64,000 bases of DNA, from positions 62,001 through 126,000 of the forward strand of contig NZ_JACHNV010000001.1 in assembly GCF_014199535.1 (NCBI RefSeq), in the 5' to 3' direction. Below are positions 43,363 through 50,712 of the stretch, in pieces (within the stretch, counting starts at the first letter, position 1; each line of letters opens with the position of its first letter). The DNA is from Hymenobacter latericoloratus. Its GTDB lineage: Bacteria; Bacteroidota; Bacteroidia; Cytophagales; Hymenobacteraceae. The notes below the pieces were generated by a model, which was not told where the DNA came from, did not search any database, and saw only the letters and a list, made by a program, of their open reading frames with translations. The position numbers were made by a program, and so were the translations under genes.

Positions 43363-43560
43363 GGTCAGGTTCCTCTCTTGATGTGTACCAGGCTTATTTC
43401 AAATCCTGTACCAACCTCAGTGGGCCCCGATTGTTAAGGCAAAGTAGTCATAATGACCGTATTAGTCCAGATTTTGCTGCACGCGTAGTGTCAGGTTGAC
43501 CGAAAGAAATCGGTTTTCAACCCTTGTTGCTGCCAAAAAGCCATGTAGCCGCAGCGGCCG

Positions 43561-44658
43561 TTACTTTGCCGAAATAGGGGTAGCAGTGGGCGCATATCGT
43601 ACGTGGCGCTTCAGGCGGTCCAGCGGGGCCTCAATGAAGCGCCAGGAAGCCGCACTGAGCAGAATCAGCAGGGGGGCCAGCACCAGCACAGTAGGTAAGG
43701 GAGCCAGCAAAAACTCGCGCCATTCGGAGCCAGCCGGGTATAGCTTGTACACCAGGCGCTGCCAGAATACTGGCAGCAGCAAATGGTAGAGGTAGGTGCC
43801 GAAGCTGCGCTTGCCCAGCCAGAGCAGAACCGGGTGCAGCAGGCCTGCCCGCCGCGCCGCGGTGGGGTGGTGCAGCAGCCAGCCCAGGGTCAGGAAAGAG
43901 GCCATGGCCCCTACCGTCGGGAATACCATCAGCCAGGTAGCGCCGCCGTTGTGCCGGTGCAGCAGGGCCCACAGGGTCCACCACAGCGCCCAGGCCAGCA
44001 GGGCATTACGCCCGCGTACCCACCGCGCCAGCCCCTCCGATTTCTCGAAAAGCCGCAGCAGGGTTCCGGCCACAAATAAGTCAAGGGAAGAAGGCAGCAG
44101 CACCAGCACGAAGCCCGGGGTAACCAGCAGGCTCCAGCCCACCCGAAACGCCAGTCCGCCTACCCCAACCAGGAGTAGCCCCTGCCAGCGGCGGCCCACT
44201 ACCGCCAGCAGCGCCGGCCAAAGCAGGTAGAACTGCTCGTCCACGGCCAGGGTCCAGAGGTGACCCAGACCTTCGCCCCAGCGTTGCAGGGAGTAGAACA
44301 GGTGGTTGGCGGCCGGCAGAAGAAACCAAACCGGGTAGTCCTGAATGGTAGCCAGGGGTAGTAACGCGCTCAGGGCCAGAGCACAATAGTAGGGAGGAAT
44401 AATGCGCAGCAGGCGGCGCAGATAGAACGTGCCCAGCCGCTGCCCCCACGCCCCCGGCGCCCCCGGATACACCTGCTGCTTCCAGACGATGCCCGATATA
44501 AGGTAGCCGCTGAGCACAAAAAACATCTGGCGGCCCATTTCGCCCATCATAATGGGTGGGGCTACCCAGTGCTGCACCACCACCAGCCATACCGCAAGGG
44601 CACGCACCCCGTTCAGCTCGGGACGGTAAGCAAGCGGAGCGCCGGTAGGCGTGGACAT
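43561..44658 (-). CDS. Membrane acyltransferase (Acyl_transf_3, OafA/YrhL type)
   Basis: 365 aa from the ATG at 44658. About ten membrane segments. The N-terminal RPELNGVRALAVWLVVVQHW carries the R-x-x-x-R-A-x-A-x-x-x-V-x-x-H pattern with the catalytic His. GRQMFFVLSGYLISGIVWKQ and the RRLLRIIPPYY motif also fit. Such enzymes acetylate O-antigen, capsule or other sugars at the inner membrane. No glycan cluster adjoins it. Confidence 0.92.
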   Translation of the reverse strand: MSTPTGAPLAYRPELNGVRALAVWLVVVQHWVAPPIMMGEMGRQMFFVLSGYLISGIVWKQQVYPGAPGAWGQRLGTFYLRRLLRIIPPYYCALALSALLPLATIQDYPVWFLLPAANHLFYSLQRWGEGLGHLWTLAVDEQFYLLWPALLAVVGRRWQGLLLVGVGGLAFRVGWSLLVTPGFVLVLLPSSLDLFVAGTLLRLFEKSEGLARWVRGRNALLAWALWWTLWALLHRHNGGATWLMVFPTVGAMASFLTLGWLLHHPTAARRAGLLHPVLLWLGKRSFGTYLYHLLLPVFWQRLVYKLYPAGSEWREFLLAPLPTVLVLAPLLILLSAASWRFIEAPLDRLKRHVRYAPTATPISAK

Positions 44659-44752
44659 ACGATACGGGTTGGTTGCGGCCGCAAAAGTACCTTGCCTGTT
44701 CCGCACAATCAGCTGTGCCGGCAAAAACCCAGGCCGGCCTGTTGGCCGAGGG

Positions 44753-45325
44753 CTAGGCTGTGGTTGCCGGGGCCGATTTGTCAGCCGCTACCAGGTCGCG
44801 CACAAAGTGCAGCTGTCCTTCCGCGTCAGGGTCGGGGCCCGAAAGGCAGAAGCCGTTTTGCTCCAGAATGCGCCGGGAGGCCGTGTTAGCCGGCGTAGTA
44901 CGGGCCGTAAGTTGGCGCACCAGGCCGGTATCGGCGGCGTGGCGGATCAGGCCGGCTACCAGCTCGGTGCCCAGGCCGCGGCCCCGCCAGTCATCGGCTA
45001 TTGAAAAGCCTATTTCAACCGTTTCATCCTGGGGCGGGCCATGAAAGCCTCCAGCCCCAACCAGAGTATTTTTGGGCGTTTCAGGTCCGGCTTTCAGAAT
45101 AGCGTACCAGCCGTACCAGCCCGCCGCGGTGCGGCCCCCGGCCGTGAGCTGCTCCAGAAAGTAGCGCATGGCGTCCTCATCGTACTGGCCCGGGGGCCAG
45201 TGCGCGGGCAGCTGGGCTCCTAGCAGAATAGGAAAGTAGTGCGGCTTGGTTAGTTCGGCCGTGAGCAAGGCGCGGCTGGCGGCAATCAGCGTGAGGCGGG
45301 AGGTATAGGCAATCAGCGGAATCAT
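44753..45325 (-). CDS. GNAT family N-acetyltransferase
   Basis: 190 aa from the ATG at 45325. The acetyl-CoA-binding strand-loop reads IGFSIADDWRGRGLGTELVAG, followed by TARTTPANTASRRILEQNGF, both typical of GNAT. The RimJ-like N-terminal region (LTLIAASRALLTAEL) suggests a group that acetylates small amines or peptides. It may be co-transcribed with the acyltransferase gene (94 bases apart). Confidence 0.87.
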   Translation of the reverse strand: MIPLIAYTSRLTLIAASRALLTAELTKPHYFPILLGAQLPAHWPPGQYDEDAMRYFLEQLTAGGRTAAGWYGWYAILKAGPETPKNTLVGAGGFHGPPQDETVEIGFSIADDWRGRGLGTELVAGLIRHAADTGLVRQLTARTTPANTASRRILEQNGFCLSGPDPDAEGQLHFVRDLVAADKSAPATTA

Positions 45326-45400
45326 GGACGAGAATACGGGTTTGGTCGGAAAAAAGGCAAAATACAAGCTAGCATCTACCCCAATGCTTCCCCGAACCAC

Positions 45401-45408
45401 TACCTTTG
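45401..45408 (+). promoter_or_regulatory. -7 element for the STAS-like gene
   Basis: TACCTTTG is an exact TAnnTTTG match, 27 bases before the ATG at 45436. Confidence 0.5.
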
Positions 45409-45435
45409 GTACTCGCTCTTGCCCCACCTTTCCTG

Positions 45436-45861
45436 ATGCTGCCACCTGCCCCGGAGTACATTGAGGTTACCTACCGCTCTGATCTGGACGCGCTGCTGAT
45501 TCGTTGGATGCGCAAGGTAACGCTGGACGAAATGTGCCAGGGCTACCTCCACCTGCTGGAGGTGGCCGCGCACCACCAGTGCCGCCACTGGCTGCTCGAT
45601 GCCCGCCGGCGCTTCAACACCGACCGGGAAGGCGCCCAGTGGATGGTTGCCACCTTCCTGCCTACCCTGCACGGGCGGCTGGGCGGCCGTACCTACCTGG
45701 CCTACCTGCTGGTGCCCGTGATAATGCGCGACGCCGAAGCCGATGCCGCGTTTCCACCTGCCAGCTTCTTTCAGGACAAGCCGTATTTATCGGAGCGGTT
45801 TATTGATGAGCGCGCCGCCATTGAGTGGCTGCAGCAGGCCCGGCACCAACAGCTGGCCTAG
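45436..45861 (+). CDS. STAS-like small protein, paralogue A
   Basis: 141 aa from the ATG at 45436. It starts with a strand (IEVTYRSDLDALLIRWMRKV), then helix EMCQGYLHLLEVAA, core strand HWLLDARRRFNTD, helix AQWMVATFLPTLHGRL, strand RTYLAYLLVPV and a final helix RFIDERAAIEWLQQA. This alternation resembles a STAS/SpoIIAA fold. It shares the spaced pattern YRxDL--RW-R, CR-WL-D-RRR and F-DE---A--WL with 59870-60283 and more weakly with 63529-63972. A phosphorylation-switch role is possible but no kinase is near. Confidence 0.72.
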   Translation: MLPPAPEYIEVTYRSDLDALLIRWMRKVTLDEMCQGYLHLLEVAAHHQCRHWLLDARRRFNTDREGAQWMVATFLPTLHGRLGGRTYLAYLLVPVIMRDAEADAAFPPASFFQDKPYLSERFIDERAAIEWLQQARHQQLA

Positions 45862-45875
45862 CACCATACCCAGAC

Positions 45876-46127
45876 TTAGCTTGCCGGCTCACTGAGGTGC
45901 TCCTCTACGCAGGTAAGCACGTCCTGCACGGTGCGTAGGCGCTCCAGCTCGGGGTCCGGAATTTCAATGTGAAAACGGTGCTCCAGGTTCATGACCAACT
46001 CCACCATGTCAATGGAGTCGAGCCCGACGTCTTCGTGCAGGCGGGAGGCCGGAGTGAGGTGCAAGGCCGGGTTGCGGTGCTTGCGGCGCAACATGCGCTC
46101 TACTTGGTAGCGAACAAGCTGTTCCAT
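45876..46127 (-). CDS. Acyl carrier protein (orphan)
   Basis: 83 aa from the ATG at 46127. The phosphopantetheine site is GLDSIDMVELVMNLE, where Ser carries the prosthetic group. The surrounding helices fit ACP (HEDVGLDS, LEHRFHIEIPDPELE). It is not next to fab genes; it lies 54 bases after the HlyD-like gene on the same strand, behind an Rrf2 operator. A dedicated partner is therefore likely, but none is visible. Confidence 0.9.
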   Translation of the reverse strand: MEQLVRYQVERMLRRKHRNPALHLTPASRLHEDVGLDSIDMVELVMNLEHRFHIEIPDPELERLRTVQDVLTCVEEHLSEPAS

Positions 46128-46181
46128 AGTCCGATACGGTAACAGAGAAAAACAGAAAACGAGAAGGAAGGGCAAGCGTGC

Positions 46182-46772
46182 TTACTCAACGCTGGAAAGC
46201 AGAAGGGTGGTATCGGCCAGGGGGCCGGCGAAAAGCTGGGCTACCGTGGCCTGGGCCGCCAAATAGTCGCCAACCTGCACCAGCCCGCCCGAAATGATGC
46301 CATCCGCGGGCGCCGTCACGAACACAAAGCTGAGCATGGGCACGGCGCGGGCCAACAGTTGGCGGGTATCCTGCAGTTGCTGGCGGGCGGCAGCCAGGGC
46401 GGGGTTGTCCGGAGTGGGATGGGTAGCCAGCAGGGCATCGTAGGCTAGCTGCTGCTGCTGCAGGCGGGCTTTCAGCTGCTGCTGGGTTACGCTGGGCAGT
46501 TTCTCCACCAGCTTCAGCAGTAACTGGCCTTTGCTTACGCGCTGACCGTCGTGGAAATACACTTCCCACACCCGGCCCGCGTATTCCGTCCGGACGGGTT
46601 GGCCTTTGCTGGCGGGGGTAGCGGTAGGGCGCGGAAGGGTTGGGGTGAAGTGGGAGGTAGGAACAAGGGGCAGCGTTACGCCCGACTCATCCGTTGGGGT
46701 AAGCCAGAGAGGAAGCAGAAAGCTCCCCAGGGCAACGAGAAGCACTAGCCCCACGCCAAGTAACTTTTTCAT
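46182..46772 (-). CDS. Short HlyD-like membrane fusion protein
   Basis: 196 aa from the ATG at 46772. One N-terminal anchor (LLGVGLVLLVALGSFLLPLWL) is followed by a split biotin/lipoyl-like domain (EYAGRVWEVYFHDGQRVSKG ... FVTAPADGIISGGLVQVGDY) around a helical hairpin rich in Gln and Leu (about residues 105-145). Full HlyD proteins are about twice this length; the C-terminal beta-barrel parts are missing. A perfect 17-bp dyad lies upstream. Confidence 0.75.
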   Translation of the reverse strand: MKKLLGVGLVLLVALGSFLLPLWLTPTDESGVTLPLVPTSHFTPTLPRPTATPASKGQPVRTEYAGRVWEVYFHDGQRVSKGQLLLKLVEKLPSVTQQQLKARLQQQQLAYDALLATHPTPDNPALAAARQQLQDTRQLLARAVPMLSFVFVTAPADGIISGGLVQVGDYLAAQATVAQLFAGPLADTTLLLSSVE

Positions 46773-46877
46773 GTGATGCATACCGGCTTACCCGGCAACC
46801 CGAACGCCACGCTGGCAGCATCCGGCAAAAGTGGCCGCCGACCCGAAAATCAGACGGAAAGCAGTGAAAAACAGATA

Positions 46878-46894
46878 GTAACCAGTTTGGTTAC
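46878..46894. promoter_or_regulatory. Rrf2-type operator upstream of the HlyD-ACP pair
   Basis: GTAACCAGTTTGGTTAC is a dyad (GTAACC/GGTTAC). It lies between the Rrf2 gene end and the HlyD-like start, about 105 bases upstream of the latter. The same pattern is found in front of the Rrf2 gene. Confidence 0.75.
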
Positions 46895-46918
46895 ATTTCC
46901 TGGTAAATAAAAAAGCCA

Positions 46919-47368
46919 TTAGCCGGCAGCGCCGGGGCAGGCACCGGGCAGGCGCTTGGCTAGCTCCTGCATTACCTGGGCCACCGTAATGCCGGCCAGG
47001 GCGGCCCGCATGGCCTCAATAGCCGGCCCGAACATATCTTCCAGCGTAGCCTGCATTACCCCACCCAGGTCACACTGGGCGTTGGGGTTGGTGCTGCCCA
47101 CCTGAAAAATATCGGGGTCCGACTCGCGCATGGCCCGGAACACATCCAGCAGCGTAATGTCGGCGGGCGGGCGGGCCAGAATGGTGCCGCCGCCGGCCCC
47201 GCGCTGGCTTTGCACCAGGCCGGCCTCGCGCAGGCTGCTCATCAGGCGGCGAACTACCACCGGGTGTGTGCCCACGCTGCTGGCCAGTACCTCCGACGAC
47301 ACCGGCTGGCCCTGGGCGTGCGCCAGGTAGGCCAGAATGTGCGTCGCGACGGCGAAGCGAGTGTTCAT
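46919..47368 (-). CDS. Rrf2 family transcriptional regulator
   Basis: 149 aa. The winged helix reads VATHILAYLAHAQGQPVSSE, VLASSVGTHPVVVRRLMSSL and EAGLVQSQRGAGGGTILARP, and the DITLLDVFRAM helix is typical of Rrf2. There is no three-Cys Fe-S cluster motif as in IscR/NsrR; Cys in NAQCDLG and LPGACPG might sense redox, as proposed for YwnA-like members. Dyads next to it suggest autoregulation and control of the HlyD-ACP pair. Confidence 0.92.
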   Translation of the reverse strand: MNTRFAVATHILAYLAHAQGQPVSSEVLASSVGTHPVVVRRLMSSLREAGLVQSQRGAGGGTILARPPADITLLDVFRAMRESDPDIFQVGSTNPNAQCDLGGVMQATLEDMFGPAIEAMRAALAGITVAQVMQELAKRLPGACPGAAG

Positions 47369-47377
47369 GTAGAATTA

Positions 47378-47394
47378 GTAACAGATTTGGTTAC
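47378..47394. promoter_or_regulatory. Rrf2-type operator upstream of the rrf2 gene
   Basis: GTAACAGATTTGGTTAC has arms GTAAC/GTTAC and differs from the 46878 copy only at the middle left (CAG/AGA). It lies 10 bases before the rrf2 ATG and fits autorepression. Confidence 0.75.
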
Positions 47395-47550
47395 AAATGT
47401 ACGAAACAGAAAGGTTGTGCACAATCTTTTTGCTGGCGGCGGGCAGCAGGACGTGGAAGGGTCGGGCATGGACAGAGGGCGCTGCCTGGAGTCAACTCTC
47501 AATAGCCGACGGTTTACCGGCCTGATTACCTTATTCGAAAGCGTATTTTT

Positions 47551-48405
47551 TTATTCTTTCCAGCGGCCAAAGGTGCCGGCTTGGTAGTCCTGGTAGGCCT
47601 GCCGGATTTCCTGCTCGGTGTTCATCACGAAGGGGCCGTAGGACACAATGGGCTCCCGGAAAGGCCGGGCGTGGCCCAGCAGCAGCACGGCGTCTTCCGG
47701 GGCTTCGAGGTGCAGCTCGTCGCCGTCGTAGTTGAATTCCACTAGCCGGCGGGCTTCCGTGTCCTGGCCGTTCACGCGCAGGCGGCCCAGCACAGTGTAG
47801 AAAAAGAGGGTGCGCTCGGCGGGAATAGTCAGGCTGAGCTTGCCGCCCGCCCGGAAGTTGAGGGTTGCCAGCTGAATATCCGTGAGGGGCGTAACGGCCC
47901 CGGCTGTACCAGCCCAGCTGCCCGATACGGCGTGCAGCACCACCCGGGCTTCATCCAGCGCCACGGCCGGAATTTCCGACTCCTGCAACCCAATGTAGCG
48001 CGGCTCCACCAGCTTATCCTTGGCCGGCAGGTTTACCCAGAGCTGCAGAATTTCCAGCGGCCCGCCGGTGCGCTTGAACTCCGGCGAGGAAACCTCGGCG
48101 TGAATCAGGCCCCTACCCGCCGTCATCCACTGAATGCCGCCCGGCCCGATAATGCTCTGGTGCCCGCCGGTGTCCTGGTGCATAATGTCGCCGGCCAGAA
48201 TAAACGTCACCGTCTCGAAGCCCCGGTGGGGGTGGGGGCCGAAGGGCAGGCCCTGGTTGTGGGGTTGGTACACCTGCGGGCCGTGGTGGTTCAGAAACAG
48301 AAATGGGTCGAGGTGCTCCACCGAGCTGGTGGGCAGGGCCCGGTAGGTAACCAGGTCGGCAATGGGCGCGCTCTGGGCGCGGTGCTGAGCTTTGATGGTG
48401 CGCAT
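47551..48405 (-). CDS. Pirin family protein
   Basis: 284 aa from the ATG at 48405. Bicupin metal ligands lie in GPHPHRGFETVTF and HQDTGGHQSIIG, and the catalytic surroundings AGRGLIHAEVSSPEF match pirin/quercetinase-type proteins. The pirin C-terminal domain (VLLGHARPFREPIVSYGPF) is present. Pirins bind Fe and can act on quercetin or as regulators. It lies upstream of the Rrf2 gene on the same strand and divergent from the OYE gene. Confidence 0.92.
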   Translation of the reverse strand: MRTIKAQHRAQSAPIADLVTYRALPTSSVEHLDPFLFLNHHGPQVYQPHNQGLPFGPHPHRGFETVTFILAGDIMHQDTGGHQSIIGPGGIQWMTAGRGLIHAEVSSPEFKRTGGPLEILQLWVNLPAKDKLVEPRYIGLQESEIPAVALDEARVVLHAVSGSWAGTAGAVTPLTDIQLATLNFRAGGKLSLTIPAERTLFFYTVLGRLRVNGQDTEARRLVEFNYDGDELHLEAPEDAVLLLGHARPFREPIVSYGPFVMNTEQEIRQAYQDYQAGTFGRWKE

Positions 48406-48625
48406 GGGGTAGGCGGAGAGGGCAGGGTTGGGGTGAAGCGCCGGCCAGCTTGCCGCCAGCGCCAGATGCATACCAACTGCCGGCTCGAATGGTTTTCGAC
48501 TTCCGCTTTCCGGGTCTTGCCGCCTACCCCCGCGCATCGGCGCAAACCGCCACGGTAAAAACCCTGGGGCCCGGCCCGCGGTTTATCTGGCTTCCGTTCC
48601 GACTTTACTTCGACGCTTTTCTAGA

Positions 48626-49699
48626 ATGGCCCAGCTTTTCACGCCGCTCACCCTGCGCGGCCTCACCTTGAAAAACCGCATCGTCATCTCGCCCATGTGC
48701 CAGTACAGCGCCCAGGATGGCTTCAGCAACGACTGGCACCTGGTGCACCTGGGAGCCCGGGCCGTGGGCGGGGCGGCGCTTATCCTGCTGGAAGCCACCG
48801 CCGTAGTGCCCGAGGGCCGCATCACCCCCGACGACCTGGGCATCTGGCAGGATGAGCACCTGCCCGGCCTGCGCCGCATCGTGGACTTCCTGAAAAGCGA
48901 AAATTGCGTGGCCGGTATTCAGCTGGCCCACGCCGGCCGCAAAGCCAGCCACAGCAGCCCCTGGAAAGGCGGTGCGGTAGTGCCCGAGGCGGAAGGGGGC
49001 TGGCAAACGGTAGCCCCCAGCCCCTTGCCCTTCACCCCCGACGAGCCCGCCCCGCGCGAGCTAAGCCTTGCCGATATTCAGGGGGTAGTAGAGGCGTTCC
49101 GGGTGGGTACGCGCCGGGCCTTGTCGGTTGGCTTTGAGGTGATTGAGCTGCACGCGGCCCACGGCTACCTGCTCCACCAGTTCCTCTCGCCCCTGAGCAA
49201 CCAGCGCACCGACCAGTACGGCGGCTCCTTCGAAAACCGCATCCGGCTGCTGCTGGAGGTAGTGGAAGCCACCCGCGCCGAGATGCCCGACCACCTGCCC
49301 CTGCTGGTGCGCATTTCCGCCACCGACTGGACCGAGGGCGGCTGGACCGCCGAAGACTCCGTGCAGCTGGCCGCCATCCTGAAAGACTGGGGCGTGGACT
49401 TGCTCGACTGCTCCACCGGCGGCAACGTGCCCCGCGCCGACATTCCTGTGGGCCCTGGCTACCAGGTGCAGTTCGCCGAGCAAATCAAGCGCGAAACCGG
49501 CCTGCCCACCGGCGCTGTGGGCATGATTACCGAAGCCCAGCAAGCCGAAGACATCATTGCCACCAACCAGGCCGACCTAATCCTACTGGCCCGCGAGTCC
49601 CTCCGCGACCCTCACTTCCCGTTGCACGCTGCTTATGAGCTGGGTATTGATATAGAATGGCCCGAGCAGTATGAGCGCGCCAAGCCGCGCCGGCGGTAA
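48626..49699 (+). CDS. NADH:flavin oxidoreductase, old yellow enzyme (YqjM-like)
   Basis: 357 aa. FMN TIM-barrel with the YqjM-type N-terminus LKNRIVISPMCQYSAQDG, where Cys is the substrate-site Cys of thermophilic-like OYEs. The catalytic HAAHGYLLHQFLSPLSNQRT, the arginine-rich QYGGSFENRIR and ISATDWTEGG are also present. It reduces activated alkenes such as enones, quinones or nitro compounds. It is divergent from pirin, a pairing often seen with electrophile stress. Confidence 0.93.
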   Translation: MAQLFTPLTLRGLTLKNRIVISPMCQYSAQDGFSNDWHLVHLGARAVGGAALILLEATAVVPEGRITPDDLGIWQDEHLPGLRRIVDFLKSENCVAGIQLAHAGRKASHSSPWKGGAVVPEAEGGWQTVAPSPLPFTPDEPAPRELSLADIQGVVEAFRVGTRRALSVGFEVIELHAAHGYLLHQFLSPLSNQRTDQYGGSFENRIRLLLEVVEATRAEMPDHLPLLVRISATDWTEGGWTAEDSVQLAAILKDWGVDLLDCSTGGNVPRADIPVGPGYQVQFAEQIKRETGLPTGAVGMITEAQQAEDIIATNQADLILLARESLRDPHFPLHAAYELGIDIEWPEQYERAKPRRR

Positions 49700-49963
49700 T
49701 TAAGGTTCGCAAGATGTTGCAGGGTAGGGAGGGTGTGCTCTTCCTACCCCATCCCACTGCTTCCAGAAAAAGCTTGGTAGTAGTAAAGTGCTAGTCAGAA
49801 AGAGAAGAGCAATAACATCGAGAATTGTGCAATTATCAGAGGCGTCGAATAGCTCGCATTACGTTAATGACTATTTCCTCTAAAGATGCTGGCAGGATTA
49901 GCCTTGCTATTGCCTGTTAAAGTCCAGTTTTAGGTGAAGCATTACCCGCTTTGTTTAGTCCGC

Positions 49964-50446
49964 CTATTTGAGCGCCTTGTGAGCACCCACAGTTGCTGGC
50001 TCGAAGCCCCTCGGCCAGCGGGTATGGGCATCATATACCGCCCCTTGGAAGCTGGCTTCGTCTAGGGTCGCTCCCAGCAGACTGGCTCCCTGCAAGCGGG
50101 CTTCGGCGAAATTGGCCCCTGTCAGATTTGCACCATCTAAGACCGCGCCTTGCAGGTTCGCTCGGGAGAAATTGCAGTACTGAGCCTTACACCCTCGCAG
50201 CATGCAGGCCACCAAGGAAGCTTGAGCCAGATTGGCGGTGATTAGGTTGGCTTGGTAGAAGTTGCTGTAGTCAAATACAGCTTGGCTTAGAAAGGCACCG
50301 CGCAGATTCGCTTGGACTAAGGACGAATGAGGGGCCACAGCCTGTTCTAGGAGGGCGCGATGTAGCTCCTGATGATCGACGTTCATTCCTTCCAAGGTAT
50401 CGGCCGGAATGTCAACAGTTTCGCCCGTCACACAGTAGATAGTCAT
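49964..50446 (-). CDS. Pentapeptide repeat protein
   Basis: 160 aa from the ATG at 50446. The body is made of A(D/N)Lxx-type units: VQANLRGAFLSQAVF, YQANLITANLAQASL, NFSRANLQGAVLDGANLTGA and NFAEARLQGASLLGATL. This folds as a right-handed quadrilateral beta helix. No gyrase-specific features are evident. The flanks (49700-49963 and 50447-50712) have lower GC than neighbouring genes and hold no further gene, so the block may have been acquired. A CxxC-free N-terminus MTIYCVTGETVD precedes the repeats. Confidence 0.85.
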   Translation of the reverse strand: MTIYCVTGETVDIPADTLEGMNVDHQELHRALLEQAVAPHSSLVQANLRGAFLSQAVFDYSNFYQANLITANLAQASLVACMLRGCKAQYCNFSRANLQGAVLDGANLTGANFAEARLQGASLLGATLDEASFQGAVYDAHTRWPRGFEPATVGAHKALK

Positions 50447-50712
50447 AGTAAACAAGGTCGCTAAACTATGGCAAACTACTACCGTTGCGCTTGCCTGAGG
50501 CGCCCGAGAAATAAAACTATGTTAAGTAAACCGGTGCCAAACAATTTATGGCGCTGTGTTTCAATAATCAACAGCTTAGCGGCTAATAGAAGATAGGTTA
50601 GTTTGCCGTTTTAGTTGACATATAGCCGCCCCTTACACGACCAAACAACCCCACGCAACCTTCCTAGCCCAAGCTGCGACCTTAGCGGAAATCCTTTCCT
50701 CTAATTCGCTGA

